From Madurella fahalii (Eukaryota > Ascomycota > Sordariomycetes > Sordariales), in assembly GCA_029876055.1 (NCBI GenBank), contig CM056875.1:5915001-5979000 (forward strand): DNA of 64,000 nt, read 5' to 3'. Positions 1 through 12,746 of the stretch are shown here, in pieces; position 1 is the first letter of the stretch, and each line of letters begins with the position of its first letter. The position numbers and the translations under genes are program-made. Under the pieces are notes generated by a model. That model had not been told where the DNA came from. It saw only the letters and a program-made list of their open reading frames with translations, and searched no databases.

Positions 1-598
1 GCACTCCGCGGGTTACTCGGACTCATCCCACTCTGAGCTTAGGTGCGGGGCTCCACGAGACAGGAAAGCAAAGCTACAACTCTGTAACCGCCGGACCTGC
101 ATGGCCTAACGAGTGTTGACAGCCAATCGTGCCACCACTTCCACTTAACCCACATACCTTATTAGTTGCATTTGTGTGAGACTCGGCGATTAGAGCAATC
201 CAACGCATAGCGGTTGCAGGGACCGCTCTAGCTTCCGCCTATCGAACAATAAGGCATCAAATCGGGCGTTGGGTCTCCGTTGACAATCTAGGTAAGGCTT
301 ACGTACAGATTTAGAAGTCTCAGGAAGTTTCAGGGTTCGCTTGGACCCCAAGTAACAGAGGATAGTTGTTGAGCGGGCCATGAATTTGCCTCTCTTCAAT
401 AGGAATCCAGGTGGCATCAGCTGTACACAGCTGCCATTTCTTCTCACCGGACGTCTGCGAGGCAGCCGCCTTTCACGGCACTGCTCCAACTTTGTGGCCG
501 ATCAGTGGCAACGATGCGCCGCACGAGGTTCTTCTGCCTCGGAACTCCCTCCACCACGCCGAGTGCACTTAGATGCCGCACATATCTAGAACACGAAG
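1..598. other. intergenic, upstream of ECM14
   Basis: No gene was recognised here. The short reading frames on both strands have low-complexity basic or serine-rich composition and match no family I know. The last part should hold the ECM14 promoter and 5' leader. Confidence 0.5.
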
Positions 599-2324
599 AT
601 GCGATTACCAACGTGGAAACTAATTGCACTGCCCGTCGCGCTCGCCTTTTTCTTCGCGTTTCCTGCCGTTGACGCTGCCCGCCTCCAACCGTCTTTCGAA
701 GGAGATGGCCGCCCCGATTGCGCCGGCCACGGCTATCCTTTTCTAAAATGGCTACGCGATAGCGCCGTTGAGGTTATCTTTGGCAAACCATCGGTTAGAG
801 CGAAGAGCTCGGGACCCGACGCAGTGCTACAATCGTTGTACCGGAATGACATTGTGGTTCGCTTCAATGTCACCACTTCTGAGGAGGAGAGCGCGCTCGC
901 GACGGCTGCCCAGCAAATGTTTCTAGACGTCTGGGCTTTCACGCCCGAGTATGTCGATGTCAGGATAAACAAGGACGACGTCGCGCCGCTGCTTACGTTA
1001 TTGCCAAACTCGCTGCAACCATCGGTCCTGATCCCGGATGTTGCCGCAGCCGTATGGAGGGCCTACCCTTCGACGGCAGCTGAAAAGCCCCAGTTCGAAT
1101 CGAGCATGGCCGATACGCGGAAAATGAGAACCACGCTGGACGGAATGGGCAATGTATTCTTCAGTAATTACCAGAGGCTACCAGTGAGTTGCTATGTCTC
1201 GCTGTCGACCCGCATCAGACTAACCTACCTAGGTTATTACGAGCTGGATGCGCCTCCTCGAGGCCATGTTCCCTTCGATCACGCAAATGATCACCATTGG
1301 CAAGTCATATGAGGGTAGAGACATCCACGCGATGCGCGTGAGCGCACAGGGTGACGACAGCCAGATCAAACGGCCCAGGCAAACTATCCTCATCACCGGA
1401 GGCCTCCATGGTCGCGAATGGATCACTACGAGCACCGTTAGCTACTTGCTATGGTCCGTCATTACATTGTACGAGAAGGAACCCATGATTACTAGGCTCC
1501 TACAGCGGTTCGACATTGTCTTTATTCCCGCGCTCAACCCAGACGGCTACGAATACACCTGGCAGACGAACCGGCTCTGGCGCAAGTCAAGACAGCAGAC
1601 CAAACTCCGCTTCTGCCGTGGCCTGGATCTCGACCACGCTTTCGGCTACGCCTGGGATGCGGCCCAGCATCAGACCGACCCCTGCTCAGAAAGCTACGGC
1701 GGCGAGCAGCCCTTCCAGGCGGTTGAGGCGTCAGAGCTGGCCAAATGGGCAAAGAATGAGACAGAAAACGGCGCCAAGTTTGTGGCGTTTCTCGATCTGC
1801 ACTCGTACTCGCAGCAGATCCTCTTTCCTTATGCGTATACCTGCTCGGTCGATCCGCCTAATCTCGAGAATCTAGAAGAACTTGCCATCGGGCTGGCCAA
1901 GGCCATCCGGCTCTCGAGCGGAGAGACATACAGCGCCATGTCGGCATGCGAGGGCGCCGTGGCGCGAACTGATAGCGCTGGTGATATCCTTCCTCGAATC
2001 GAAGCCGGCGGTGGTTCGGCGATTGATTGGTTTTACCGTAGGTCCCGGGTTTCACCAGCCAACTTGGGTTACTCGATGCAGGCTAACTTAGAGGTAGATG
2101 AGCTTCATACCCGGTATAGCTACCAGATCAAGCTGCGAGATACTGGAAGCTATGGTTTCCTGCTCCCGAGCGAGAACATTGTCCCAACCGGAGAGGAAAC
2201 TCTAAACGCGCTGAAGTATCTCGGCGATTACCTTCTGGGTAACAATGGGATAGAGAAGTATCCCATTCAGCCTTCATCCGAGGAGTGGAGGGAGCTGAAG
2301 AGACGAAAGGAGTGGGAGGGCTGA
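599..2324 (+). CDS. ECM14: ECM14-type inactive metallocarboxypeptidase (M14A-like)
   Basis: Secreted or vacuolar carboxypeptidase-A-like protein implicated in fungal cell-wall biogenesis; the ECM14 family is regarded as catalytically dead. Three exons: 599-1183, 1233-2037 and 2098-2324, giving about 538 aa. Intron 1 has GTGAGT and a CTAAC branch site. Intron 2 (60 bp) is in frame without a stop, but removing it rebuilds the family sequence WFYHELHTRYSYQIKLRD. The start gives a signal peptide (hydrophobic residues about 8-26), then a propeptide and an M14 domain from about residue 200. Zinc ligands are kept: HGRE (about H254 and E257) and DLHSYS (about H385). The catalytic general-base Glu of active carboxypeptidases (in TFELRD) is Lys in QIKLRD, about residue 475, which is the ECM14 hallmark. 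No partner gene is adjacent. Identity is near certain; inactivity rests on family knowledge plus this residue. Confidence 0.93.
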
Positions 2325-3335
2325 ACTGTCTGCATTGAGATGGCGTTATCGGGTACGATGGGGTATGCGTCAAATGGATTCAAGGGCTTTTTTTTTTCCC
2401 TTCTATTTTTACAATATTTTTTATTTTATTTTTTTTTCCTGCAAAAGGGGAACGGCGTTTACTTTGCGGTCGGTGCAGGCTCTAGGTCGTTGGCGAAACT
2501 TGGCTTACATGCATACGTATGGAACACCTCGCTTCAAACTAGCAAAAAGCTTGTTAGTTACGTGTTGCACCCATCTGAAGCTGTAAAATCTGCGAGCAAG
2601 CGTTCAAGGTGCGACTCGGCGTACGCCCGTAGCCAGTAACTGCAGCACTTCATGAGACATGAAGCTGTTGTGCCTGTTGTGCCTCGAATGCGAGGTCTCG
2701 GAACGGTGAATGGAACCCGCGGATAAGGCCGGTATCCTCCTTCCTCCTTCCCTCGTCGGCAATTTATCGCGGTGGAGCAAACAGAGTCAAGGCTGGAGGG
2801 AAGGAGCAAACATGGGGCGTTGGCTGGGGCGGCCGATTGGAATCCCGAAATGGACTAGCGGGAAATGGTGGGGCCCGTCAAGTGAAGTGCTCAGCTTTTG
2901 GGGGAAGGAGCTGACGGCTTGGCCCACCCAGCCCACCTCAAAACGCCTTCTTGGGTTTGGCTCTGGCAGCAGCTCGCTCGGGGCAGTCCAGACACCCCCT
3001 GCGAAGGGCTCAACCTTCCCTAACGTCGTCCATCCTTCCTCTCAATCCTGTCCCACGATCCCAACGCCGTGCAGCTGGACCCGACTGCGATTCCGCCGCC
3101 TTCGCAGATAACCCGCGTCCGCGATTCCGCGCGACGTCAATTCGCTCTTTTATCTCAGCAACACGCCAACACACAGATTCCGTGCCAGAGACGGCCGCCC
3201 GATTTCAATAGGGCCCGGCCGGTTACGGTTATTACCGACTTGCAGAAGCTGCGCGAAGAGCGACCCATTGTGCCTGCGTCTCTTGCGTCTCCTGCGTCTC
3301 CCCATGGACTATGACGATCGCACACACCTGTAGTC
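2325..3335. other. intergenic, ECM14 3' end and Sec7-gene leader
   Basis: T-rich stretch at about 2388-2440, just after the ECM14 stop, is probably 3' UTR. The remainder, including pyrimidine-rich blocks near 2740-2760 and 3000-3060, is probably promoter and 5' leader of the Sec7 gene. No coding signal was found. Confidence 0.5.
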
Positions 3336-6300
3336 ATGCCGTTCTTACGACGCCGTGGCAACATGGCCAGCGAGACCGACATGCGGCGCCACTCGCTGTT
3401 TGACAGTCTCGCTGTGCCCGTGCCCAAGCAGCCGCCCTTCCGCTCCGAGTCGTCGACCGATCTGCCTGCCCTGACGTCGGTAGCAGAGGATTCCCCGTCC
3501 CCCATTGTTCCCGCTTCTCCTGCCGACTTCCCCCGAGATAGCATATCCGTGGCCTCCACCCACGCCGTCCCGTCGGTAGTCGATGCCTCCGACGGGCCCG
3601 GCTTCCCCTTGCCCGACGAGTCACAGAAACACCGCCGCTTCTCCATGCTGAGGTTCCGCAATGCGTCAGATTCCCAGCTGGCTGCGAAGGCGAAGCTTCA
3701 TGCGGCCGCAGAGAAGCCGCCCCCTGTACCGCGTCGTATGTGCCTCTCCGTCGCATTAGGAGAACCCGGCCCGAGACCGGGTCTCAGTCATCTCAACGGC
3801 ACTAACGTGATTGCAGCTCCCGCGATCATTACGACGGCGCCGACGTTCACTCCCATTGCACCCCGCAAAAAACCTTCGCGGATGAACTTTGCAGCGCGGC
3901 TACGCCGGTCGGGCGAGCTGCCCAGGACCGAGCTGACGGAAGAAACGGAGAATAGACTGACAGGGAAGGCGGGCGACCGGGTTTCCCGGGTTCCTGAGGA
4001 GAGCACCGGGAGCAAACAGAGCGTCACGTTCGAGGAGCCCAAACGGCCGTTGTCGTCGAATGGAGATGACCACTCTTCGTCCCTTGCCCTCCCCCCAACA
4101 GGTTGTCGGAGTCGTCAAGGTCGGATGCGAGCTCGGGGGACAGGGCGTATGGAAGCGCCGCAACAGCCCACACGCTCCACTCGACAACCACGTTCTTTAG
4201 GCTTCCGCGCAGGAAACATAAGCAGCCCGAACCACTGTTCCCCATCTCTCACCTGCAGCCAAGGAACAAGAACCTCAGTACAGAAGACTCCGCTGTGTCT
4301 AATTCATCGCTCGCCGTGCCAAAGTCTGGCACCCCTGACCGATCGCTCGCGCCGACTCTGTCAAGGACGCCCTCGAGGAATGGCGTCGCAACTCCACCTC
4401 CTCAGAACCAGACCGTAGCTATGCTCGCCAAATCCACCGCATCCCCAGCGACAGCATTGTTTCGACCCAGTTCGAGGCAATCCGGGCAGTCGTCACCAAC
4501 CCGAAGTTATGCACACAGGAGAGGTCGGTCTTCCACCATGAGCTCCCTGGGGAGGAATTCGCCGAGGGAGTCGGTGGATGAGCACTTGGCGCCTCCAACT
4601 TCAAGAACCTCACTCTCGATCGGCCGCAAGAGCTTCGGCGATCTCCTCGGCCTTAGCCGGCTACGGCAAAACTCGGACATGTTGCCCAACCGGCAAGGCT
4701 CATTAACTCCTGCGACTCCCGGCTCCAATACGTCAAAGAACAACTCTCTCCAACTACCGAGGGACTCCATTAACCTTCCGGAGCGCCGCGAAGATGATAC
4801 ACCGGCTAAGTATCTTGAGCGTCTGTTGGAAGTCGTCAGCCGGAGCGTGGTAGCGGCAGCACTTTCAAAGAGCACGGAACCCTTCTCACAAGCTGTGCTA
4901 CGGAGTTATATGCGGGGGTTCAAATTCTTCGGTGACCCAATGGATATGGCACTGCGAAAGCTTCTCATGGAAGCAGAGTTACCGAAAGAGACGCAGCAGA
5001 TCGATCGGTTCTTACAGGCCTTCGCGAACCGCTATCACGAATGCAATCCCGGAATCTACTCATCCCCAGACCAAGCCTATTTTATCGCCTTCTCCCTACT
5101 GATCCTTCACACGGACGTGTTCAACAAGAACAACAAGCACAAGATGCAGAAAGTCGACTACCTGAAAAACACGCGGGGCGAAGGCATCTTTGACGAGGTG
5201 CTCGAGGTCTTCTACGACAATATCACCTATACGCCATTCATTCACGTCGAGGATGATTTGGACATCAATGGCGATCGCAGTAATCCCCACAAGGCTCGGA
5301 AGAAGTTATTGTTTCCAAATGGGGCCGCCGATCCGGCGAAGAGGGTCGCGAAGGAGCCGGTCGACCCTTACACACTCATCATTGATAACAGGTTAGACCT
5401 ACTCCGACCTAACCTGAAGGAAGTGATGCAATTGGACGACCCGTATAGCTATCTCGGGACTGTCAAGGCTCTGAACATGAAGGAGCTCCAGAGGACCTTT
5501 TTCAAGACCGGGGTGTTGCAGATAGTCTCAGCAAGGTCCCGCCCTGATGCTTTTATGACGGAAAAGACCGCCACCAACCCGGAAGAGGCGCACCCCGGCA
5601 TCGTGGACATCAAAATCACCAAGGTCGGCTTGCTGTGGCGGAAAGATGCGAAGAAGAAGAAGACGAGATCTCCTTGGCAAGAGTGGGGTGCCATTCTTAC
5701 CGGTGCTCAACTTTACTTCTTTAGGAACACGGCATGGATCAAGCATTTGATGCACCAGCAGAAAGATCACCTTAGGAAGGGTCATGATGGAGATCCTTGC
5801 ATCTTCAAACCGCCGCTGGATCAGTTCAAGCCCGATGCTCTCATGTCAACAGACGGCGCAGTGGCCTTGATGGACTCCAGCTACAACAAGCACAAGCACG
5901 CCTTTCTGTATGTCAGGCATGGAGGGTTCGAGGAGGTTCTCTTGGCCGAAGATGATGATGAAATGAACGACTGGCTCGCAAAGCTCAATTATGCCGCCGC
6001 CTTCAGATCCTCGGGGGTCCGGATGCGGGGCGTCATTGGAGGCAACTATGATGGACAAGGACGGCGGGCCATCAGGGGACTGGAAGGTGGCAATGCTCAA
6101 GTGATCCAGACGCCATCTGGAGAGGTGACGGTTTCGCGCAGCCGGATAGACCACAAGATGGCCCAGGATATCCTGGCGGCTCGGAGGGATATCATGTTTC
6201 AGAAGATTTCCGAGGCCAACGAGAAGCTGAAAGAAGCCGAGATGACACTCGAATCCCAACTCAGGAATTCGAGGCATCTCCAGATTCTGGCGCCGATATC

Positions 6301-7822
6301 GCCCAAGACCCGCGAGCAGATGTTGCTGTCGGCGGCGCGGATGGCAGCCCAACTGAAATGGAGCCGGATGGAAATTTGGAAGTTGAAATGTCACCGCGAC
6401 ATCCTACAAATGGATCTTGATGAAGAGCGTCAGCTTCTCGGCATACCGACGGAAACGACCGCCGAATCCCTCGGGAAGCCGATCACCAGGGAAGATTCCA
6501 GATTGAGCCAGATTTCTGGCCCACAGAACGGCGGCCGATCCCCCGGCCAGCTTTCCTTGACGAGAACGTCGACCATCACGGCGAAGTCTGATGCGGACAC
6601 CTCGCCTGTGACCGAGTCCTTCCAGACCCCACCCACAAGCGCGACAACAGCATGTGCTAGTACGCGGGAGAATTCATGGGAGGTGCCGGGCCTGGCGTTT
6701 GATCATGGCGGGCTCAGGAAGGCGTCTGTTTCAACAGCGGTTTCGTCGAACGGGTCCACTCCAGTCACGCCACCGAGGAACGGGGCTGCTACTTCCGCCT
6801 CTCCGGAGAAGCCCAAATTCGAGCAGCCCGAAGACGAGGATGCGGATGAGCGTGACTTGCTGGAGCAAGCCGGACTGCTCGAGCCAGAAGCCTCGCGAAG
6901 TCCCGAACGCAAGGGTTCCATCGCTGGTGCGGACGCGGAAGAAACGCCTGAACGGCGTGAACGCGGCACCAGCGGCACTCCGGCTGACCGGCTCGAACGG
7001 AGTAAGATCCGTCGCAGCCTGCAACGTACGCTTCGGGAGAGCGCCGGTCACATATCGCATCACCGCCACCGCAGGGGCAAAGACTCAACGTCGAATGCCA
7101 CACTCTCTGACGACGCCAACCGTGACGCCCCAGATGTCCTGCCTCGGGGCACCGGGTCGTTCGTAGTGCACGGCAAGAAGGCCTCGGTGATCACATTCGG
7201 CAACGAGCTGCAGATGCAGGGCCTCTCGCAACGGATGCAGCGAGAGGATTCGGCTAGCAGCCGTACCGGTCCGTCAGCAGAAAGCATCGATTTTCGGTCC
7301 GCCCTCACCTCGGACCGTGAGCACCGCGGGTCTGCTGCCAGCGCGAGCACCGCCACGGCAAGGAGCTTCAGGGACTTACACAGGAAATATTCGTCTGCCC
7401 AGGCGCACCAAAGAGCTGTCCATGGCAATTTAGTTTTGCCGTCAGACGAGGACAGCGATGCGGCACTTAGCTTCTCCGAGGGACGTCGGACCCCTCTGCC
7501 ACCGATCGAGGGCGAGAAGGAATTGGAAAGGAAAGGAAGCGTCGAGCCGATTGCGCCGGCGCAGAGTCACAGCGGAGATACGGAGGATGACGAAAGCACG
7601 GTCGAGTACCTCGACCTGAGCCCGCCGCCTAGTCGCGAGGGCCGAAGCACAGTGTTCTTCACCCCCGAGCCGCCCGCATCGCCGGTCAAGGATACGTCTG
7701 CGGAGGGGGAGCCAGACGACGATGACCATAACACCGACAAAAGGGGCATGGATGTGGACAGGACGGAGGGAGACAGTAACGAAAGGCTGCCGAGTCCGCC
7801 TTTGCAGGCCGTTAGTGCTTAA
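3336..7822 (+). CDS. Sec7-PH Arf guanine-nucleotide exchange factor (SYT1-like)
   Basis: Predicted GDP-GTP exchange factor for Arf GTPases in Golgi, endosomal or plasma-membrane traffic. The model has three exons: 3336-3735, 3817 to about 4048, and about 4102-7822, giving about 1,450 aa. Intron 1 (81 bp, GTATGT, CTAAC, GCAG) is in frame and stop-free. Intron 2 has a strong acceptor (pyrimidine tract then AACAG at 4101), but its donor is weak; GT at 4049, 4052 or 4055 all restore frame. A long Ser/Thr/Pro-rich, probably disordered N-terminus precedes the Sec7 domain (about residues 440-590). That domain has the catalytic glutamic finger in AELPKETQQ and the second helix motif FSLLILHTDVFN. A PH domain follows (about 710-845), then a short coiled coil and an acidic, disordered tail. 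Size and domain order resemble yeast SYT1 more than YEL1. No regulation is visible. Confidence 0.88.
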
Positions 7823-9111
7823 AGGTACTTGGCATCCTTCGGCTGCTTGACTGGTTGTACCACCTCCGTCTCTCTCTCTACTTTAATCGCACACCCACTC
7901 TCGCTACCACTCGCTCAGTCCGTTACGAGTCCCCCTTTCCTTGTCTTATTCATACCTTTCGGCATAGCACTTGTATATTGTACAGTACTCCAGAGTTCCA
8001 GACTTGCAAGAGATCCTAGAAACTACCTATGTTTCTGGTCAGGTCAGCTTGTCCGTCTGTTTGTCTGGCTGGGTGGTTTCGGCTTTTTCGGTTGGGTTCC
8101 TTTTTTTTTTTTTTTCGGTCGGTTGGATGAGATGAGATGATGTGAGAGGATCAACTCAATCAAGCAAGCGAAAACAAGGAAGGGGGGTTTACACAAAACA
8201 ATTGGAGGTTTTCTATAGACTTTCGTCGTTTTCTGTCTTTCTCTTACACACACTGGCACTCGCACTCTTTCTTGTTTCCTTTTCGTCTTCGGTTGAGCAG
8301 GCCATGCGATGCTTGCATGCATGAAACGCAAAGCAATGGTAGAAGAGGGGATGAAGGGAAGAGCTCGCAGTGATTCCCACTCACTTTCCCGGATTTGATG
8401 ACCTGTCCGTCACTCTGTCTTTCATTTGTTTTGTTATATATATACGCTCCCTCTTTAATCACTCGCTACGGTTTTTAATCCCCTTTTTGTCTTCCACATT
8501 CTCTTCTGTCTTCACTCTTTTCTCTCTTCTCGGTGGTGGTGGTGGTGGTGGCGGGGTGGTCGCGGGCAGGATTGAGTGGGCGGATGGAATGGATGGAGTG
8601 CATGGCCTTAGTCGATCGACCGGTCTGTTGGCAGAATCCACCCGGCAAAGACGGTGTGTGTATCCGAGCATGGTGTGGTGGGGAGTGGGATGGTTCGTCG
8701 GTCATTGCATATGGCAAGCGGGGAGGAACGTTTTATTGACAAGCGTTCCTCTGTTACCGAGTCTCTCTCTCCCTGAGTCTCTCATGTGTCTCCTTGTTTT
8801 GTCGGCCGGGTTTGGCTGGGTTGATTTTCTTATTGCGGATGAACGGGCTGCAGGGCGCAAGCAGGGGGATTCGTTCTCTGGGGGGGTAGAATAAGGTATT
8901 ATACTACGGTAGATTACTTTCTGAGCATTCTTATGAAAATACTCTCTAATGCATTCTATTGTGCTGCTGCTGATGATGTGGCGTGAAAACTGTCTTATTC
9001 GACGGCCAGACTGAAGCTGCCAAGATTGTGTGGCCGGTAAGAGGGCTTCCTAATATCTGTCTATTCCTGGCGTGTTTGCACTATATAGAGATCAAGGGGT
9101 ACGACATCCGT
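7823..9111. other. convergent intergenic region
   Basis: Lies between the 3' ends of the Sec7 gene and SRP72. It is T- and CT-rich, with a T15-16 run near 8100, a TATATATA tract near 8437 and a GGT microsatellite at about 8530-8550. Reading frames here are low complexity. Probably two 3' UTRs and spacer. Confidence 0.5.
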
Positions 9112-11197
9112 TCATTTCTTCCCCTTTTTCTTCTTCTTGCCGCCCCCGCCGCCCCCTCCAGCCGGCGCCTTCTCAACCTTGACGGATCCAGCGCCGCCAG
9201 CGAGCTCGAGCGTCTCCTCTTCCCGCACGATGCCGCCCTGTGTTGCCTCGGCCGCACGCTTCTTGCCCTTCTTGCCCTTGGGCCGGTAGCTGCTGCGGTC
9301 ACGCAGGGGCAGCCACCGTTCCGGATCGGGTTGCTTGTTGGGATCGTATGACTTGGGCAGCTTCCTCTTGCGGCGCTTCTTGGCGGCGGGCTGTTGCTGC
9401 CTGTCTTTCTCTATATCGCCTTGCTCGAGAGCGCGCTTCTTGCCTTGCGTGGGCACGGCGGGCGGGGGGAGGACAGCTACGCCAGCTTCGATAAGGGCGT
9501 CAACATCCACTCCCCGCGTCAGCTCCTCGACGGGGGGAAGAATGTCGAGAGAGGGCTGCACTTTGGCGGAGTCGCTCGTGGCGAAGCTGGCTACCAGCCC
9601 GGCCTTTGCGGTGCGATCACCGGATTGTGTAGCCACCAAGTGGGAGAAAGCTTGGCCCGCAGCCGCAAGGTCGGCCGGGTGAGAGGAGCGCAGCAGTTCG
9701 ATACCAGCCTCACGGAGGAGTGAATTACCGGCCCCGGAAGAGGCGGATCCAGACTTCTTTTGCCAGTGCGCCGCGGCTTTGGAAAGTTCGTCCCGGATTG
9801 CCGAGAGTCGTCCCTGAGTGCGGTAGAGGGACACCGCTAGGGCGACCAGGCCCGGGGCGAAACGCACATCAGCGTGGTCAGCCGTCGTGGCGGCCTCCAG
9901 GCGCTTGAAGAAAGCTTCGAGGAGGTTGATGGCGGGGACGGGATTCCGGAGTTGGATGTAGAGCTGAATGACGGTCAGGAGAAGGCCCACGTCATTCGGT
10001 CTAGATTCAAGAAGAGGGAGAAGACGGCGCAGGGCTTCTTGGCCGGTCTGCAATTGGCTAGCCGAGGCGGCCTCCAGGACTCCGAGGTCGCACTTGTGGT
10101 TAGAGATGGCCGGGACGGGCTCTCGTGACAGGATACGAGAAGTGGACCTCTCAACGCCGGCGAATTTTTGCACTTGCAAGTCGAGGATGTATTTGTTGCG
10201 TCGCAGGACGGCACCCTGATACTCGAATAAACGGTCGTTCCCGGTTATTTTCGGCAGAGAATCAGACATCCGGTGAGCCATGTAGGGGTTGCTCTCGGCT
10301 TGGAGGACCAGGGAGTTCGCCCGAGCAACAACCTTGGTCGAAGAGTCCGAGATGCTTGGGTCTGGTATTAGCTACGAAGCGGCCGGCTGCTGCAGGATGA
10401 ATCACTCACTTGTCTAGGCCGAGGGAGTTTTGGATACCCACAGCCTCATCCAATTTCCCCAACTTTGTATAGACGTATGCCTGCTGCACAACAATGGGCA
10501 CCAACTCAATCTTCTTCTCTTCCTCATCTAGGTCTTCCGTTGCCTCGCACAGATCTCTCGAGCGCTTGAGCAGAACGGCCGCCTTTGCAAAGTCCCCGCG
10601 GGATATACAACCGCAGGCAGCATTGTATGCGGTTTCGAACGCCTCTAGGTCCTCCCTCGCGGGCAGCTTCTCCTCCTGCGGTACGGCCCAACCTTTGCCC
10701 TGCCACTCGAGCTGCGCATTGGTTGCGGACAGGTTAATTCGCAAGTCGTTCTCCTCGCCGTATCTCGCAGCCCCGTCGTCGGCCCCGAGTTCCCGGTATA
10801 ACGCGGCAGCCTGCTCGAACTTCTCGGCACGGTAGGCCACCTGTGCGGTGACGTGTTTCAGGCCCCTCTGTGTCCTCGCATCGGGAGTACCAGCAGCAAC
10901 TCTCAAGACAGCTTCGGCGCTTTCTAGATCCCCCGTCTTGTAGAGCGCATATGCTTTCTCAAAGGTGCATGTCTTCTCGAGGGCATCACCACCCTCGGCA
11001 ATGGCACGTAGGGCATCATCGAAGCGGTCGAGTTTTAGGAGCGCGACCACGCGTGTATGTTGGGCTGTGGCCAGATGGGCACTATTGTCCTTTGCAGCGC
11101 GCACGGCGGCACTTGCGAGCTTGAGGGCCTCGGTATGGTCGTCGATCGACGCACCTCGGAGGAGGGAATTAAGAGCGACGACGGCGGCATCTGCCAT
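9112..11197 (-). CDS. SRP72: Signal recognition particle subunit SRP72
   Basis: Largest protein of the SRP S-domain; binds SRP RNA together with SRP68 and supports co-translational targeting to the ER. Two exons, 11197-10410 and 10354-9112, give about 676 aa. The 55-bp intron has GTGAGT, a GCTAAT branch site and an AAG acceptor; this acceptor, not the CCAG 6 nt after the branch, keeps frame into NISDSSTKVVARANS. The N-terminal two-thirds is TPR-like helical repeats (for example CTFEKAYALYKTGDLESAEA). The C-terminal region has the SRP72 RNA-binding signature PDPERWLPLRDRSSYRPKGK, followed by a very basic Lys/Gly tail. The gene is convergent with the Sec7 gene. Confidence 0.95.
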
Positions 11198-12746
11198 GTC
11201 GGCGGTGGGAAGGGAGGATTTGTTTGTCGGTTATGGGTGTGCTTGGTCATTCGAACTAGCCTGCGGGTAGGGTACACTAGAGTAGGCGGGCTGTGGGCTG
11301 GCTTGGGGGAGTCTGATCCGGCGTCACTCGGAGGAATACAGGGTACTGTAAGGTTGGATGCGGGGCATGCCTGGACGATTTTCGAGTATTTTTGTGGGGT
11401 TAAGCTGGCAGAATGGGAGCGGTACAAGGGGGGGAGGGGGGGTTGTTCTCTTACACCACATGTACTGTACTTCGTAGCTTCAAGTGGTCGCTCTTCTCGC
11501 ATCCAGCTCCACTTCTTCTTCGACTCCAATTTTCATTATCCATTCCCAGTTCCCTCGATCAACGTTGGACAAGATGGGGGGCTGCAGACAGACATTTTGC
11601 TTTAACCATGAGATCTGTACGGAGTCCTCCCGACATATCGGAGTCAATTCCCATACCTAAATTGCGGCCGTACTTGCAGTTCACGATTCAATGACCCGGC
11701 CCGATGCCGTTCACTCGCAGCAACCACGCGGGGCTACGAGGTATCTTGGAGGTTCAATACCTAACCTTCCAGTTTATATCTCTATTTTCCCGTCGATCGA
11801 TTCTTAATTGGCTGCAAGTGGACAGTCGCTTCCCTTTCTTACCTCATTGGTTTATTCTCGCTTACCCGCTCCCATATCGTCTTTCGGGGTTGTGCAATTC
11901 TTCCAGACAGCCAACATGTGTCGCGGTTTGGGCTGCTGTTTAGCGGGCGAGTGGCTTCAGATTTCAACGCAAATACAACGACCCTGGCACACACGGAGGT
12001 GGCGGCGTCCCCAATGCTCGGCGAGCTGGCGGGAAGCCGAAGCTATGGCGGCTCAGGCAATGAGCCCCGCTTAAAACCCGACCTACTGACGATTTCCATT
12101 ACTGAGAGCTGTTTGACAGCAAACTTAAGCCCTTGGTGCGCATACAGTGTACCTTGCCAGCTAAACTGACTTAATCCGAGCTTCCCCCATCCCAACATCC
12201 GTGATCTTTTGGAATAGCCCACAGATCAGGCACCTACCGCCCTTGGCACTGGCACGCAGTGCTAGCCATCACGGAACAAGGGGCTGTGCTTGCAGAGATA
12301 TATTCGGCCTGCGTAGGCTGGCATTGCCTACCTCCGGGTCAGGGGATTCCGCTGCGATCACCTTATGGTTCAGGCGCTTGTTTACTTAGAGCGCGCAGGT
12401 CTCTCCGTTAAGCGAGTGTGTTTCCTCGCACCATTGACCGGTGCCGACATTACTGTGTTGAAATTCACATATCTATACAAGGACATTTGCTGGAAATGCA
12501 CAAATAAACCGTTCTCAAAACCGCGGGACAAGGGATCTAAATTATCAAGGGGAACATGAGCACGCCCGATTACCTCGCAACGTGAAGTCACGTGAATCGC
12601 CCCGCCGCTGCCAGGCGTTGGAGCCTGACATGGGGCCTTGGGTGGTCAGTTAAGAGCAAGGCCCAAATCAGGATCCCTGGCCAAGGCTCCATGCACGGTT
12701 CCCACACGCAACTTCGCACAAGAAGACAACATCGGAGCTGACGATA
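11198..12746. other. intergenic, SRP72 promoter side
   Basis: About 1.5 kb upstream of SRP72. Pyrimidine-rich blocks near 11510-11560 may be leader. No coding frame resembles a known protein. It leads into the decayed-gene region that starts at 12747. Confidence 0.45.

Noticed and set aside
10361..10367. Nearer CCAG acceptor in the SRP72 intron
   Set aside because: It lies only about 6 nt from the branch site and gives the wrong frame; the AAG at 10355-10357 restores it.
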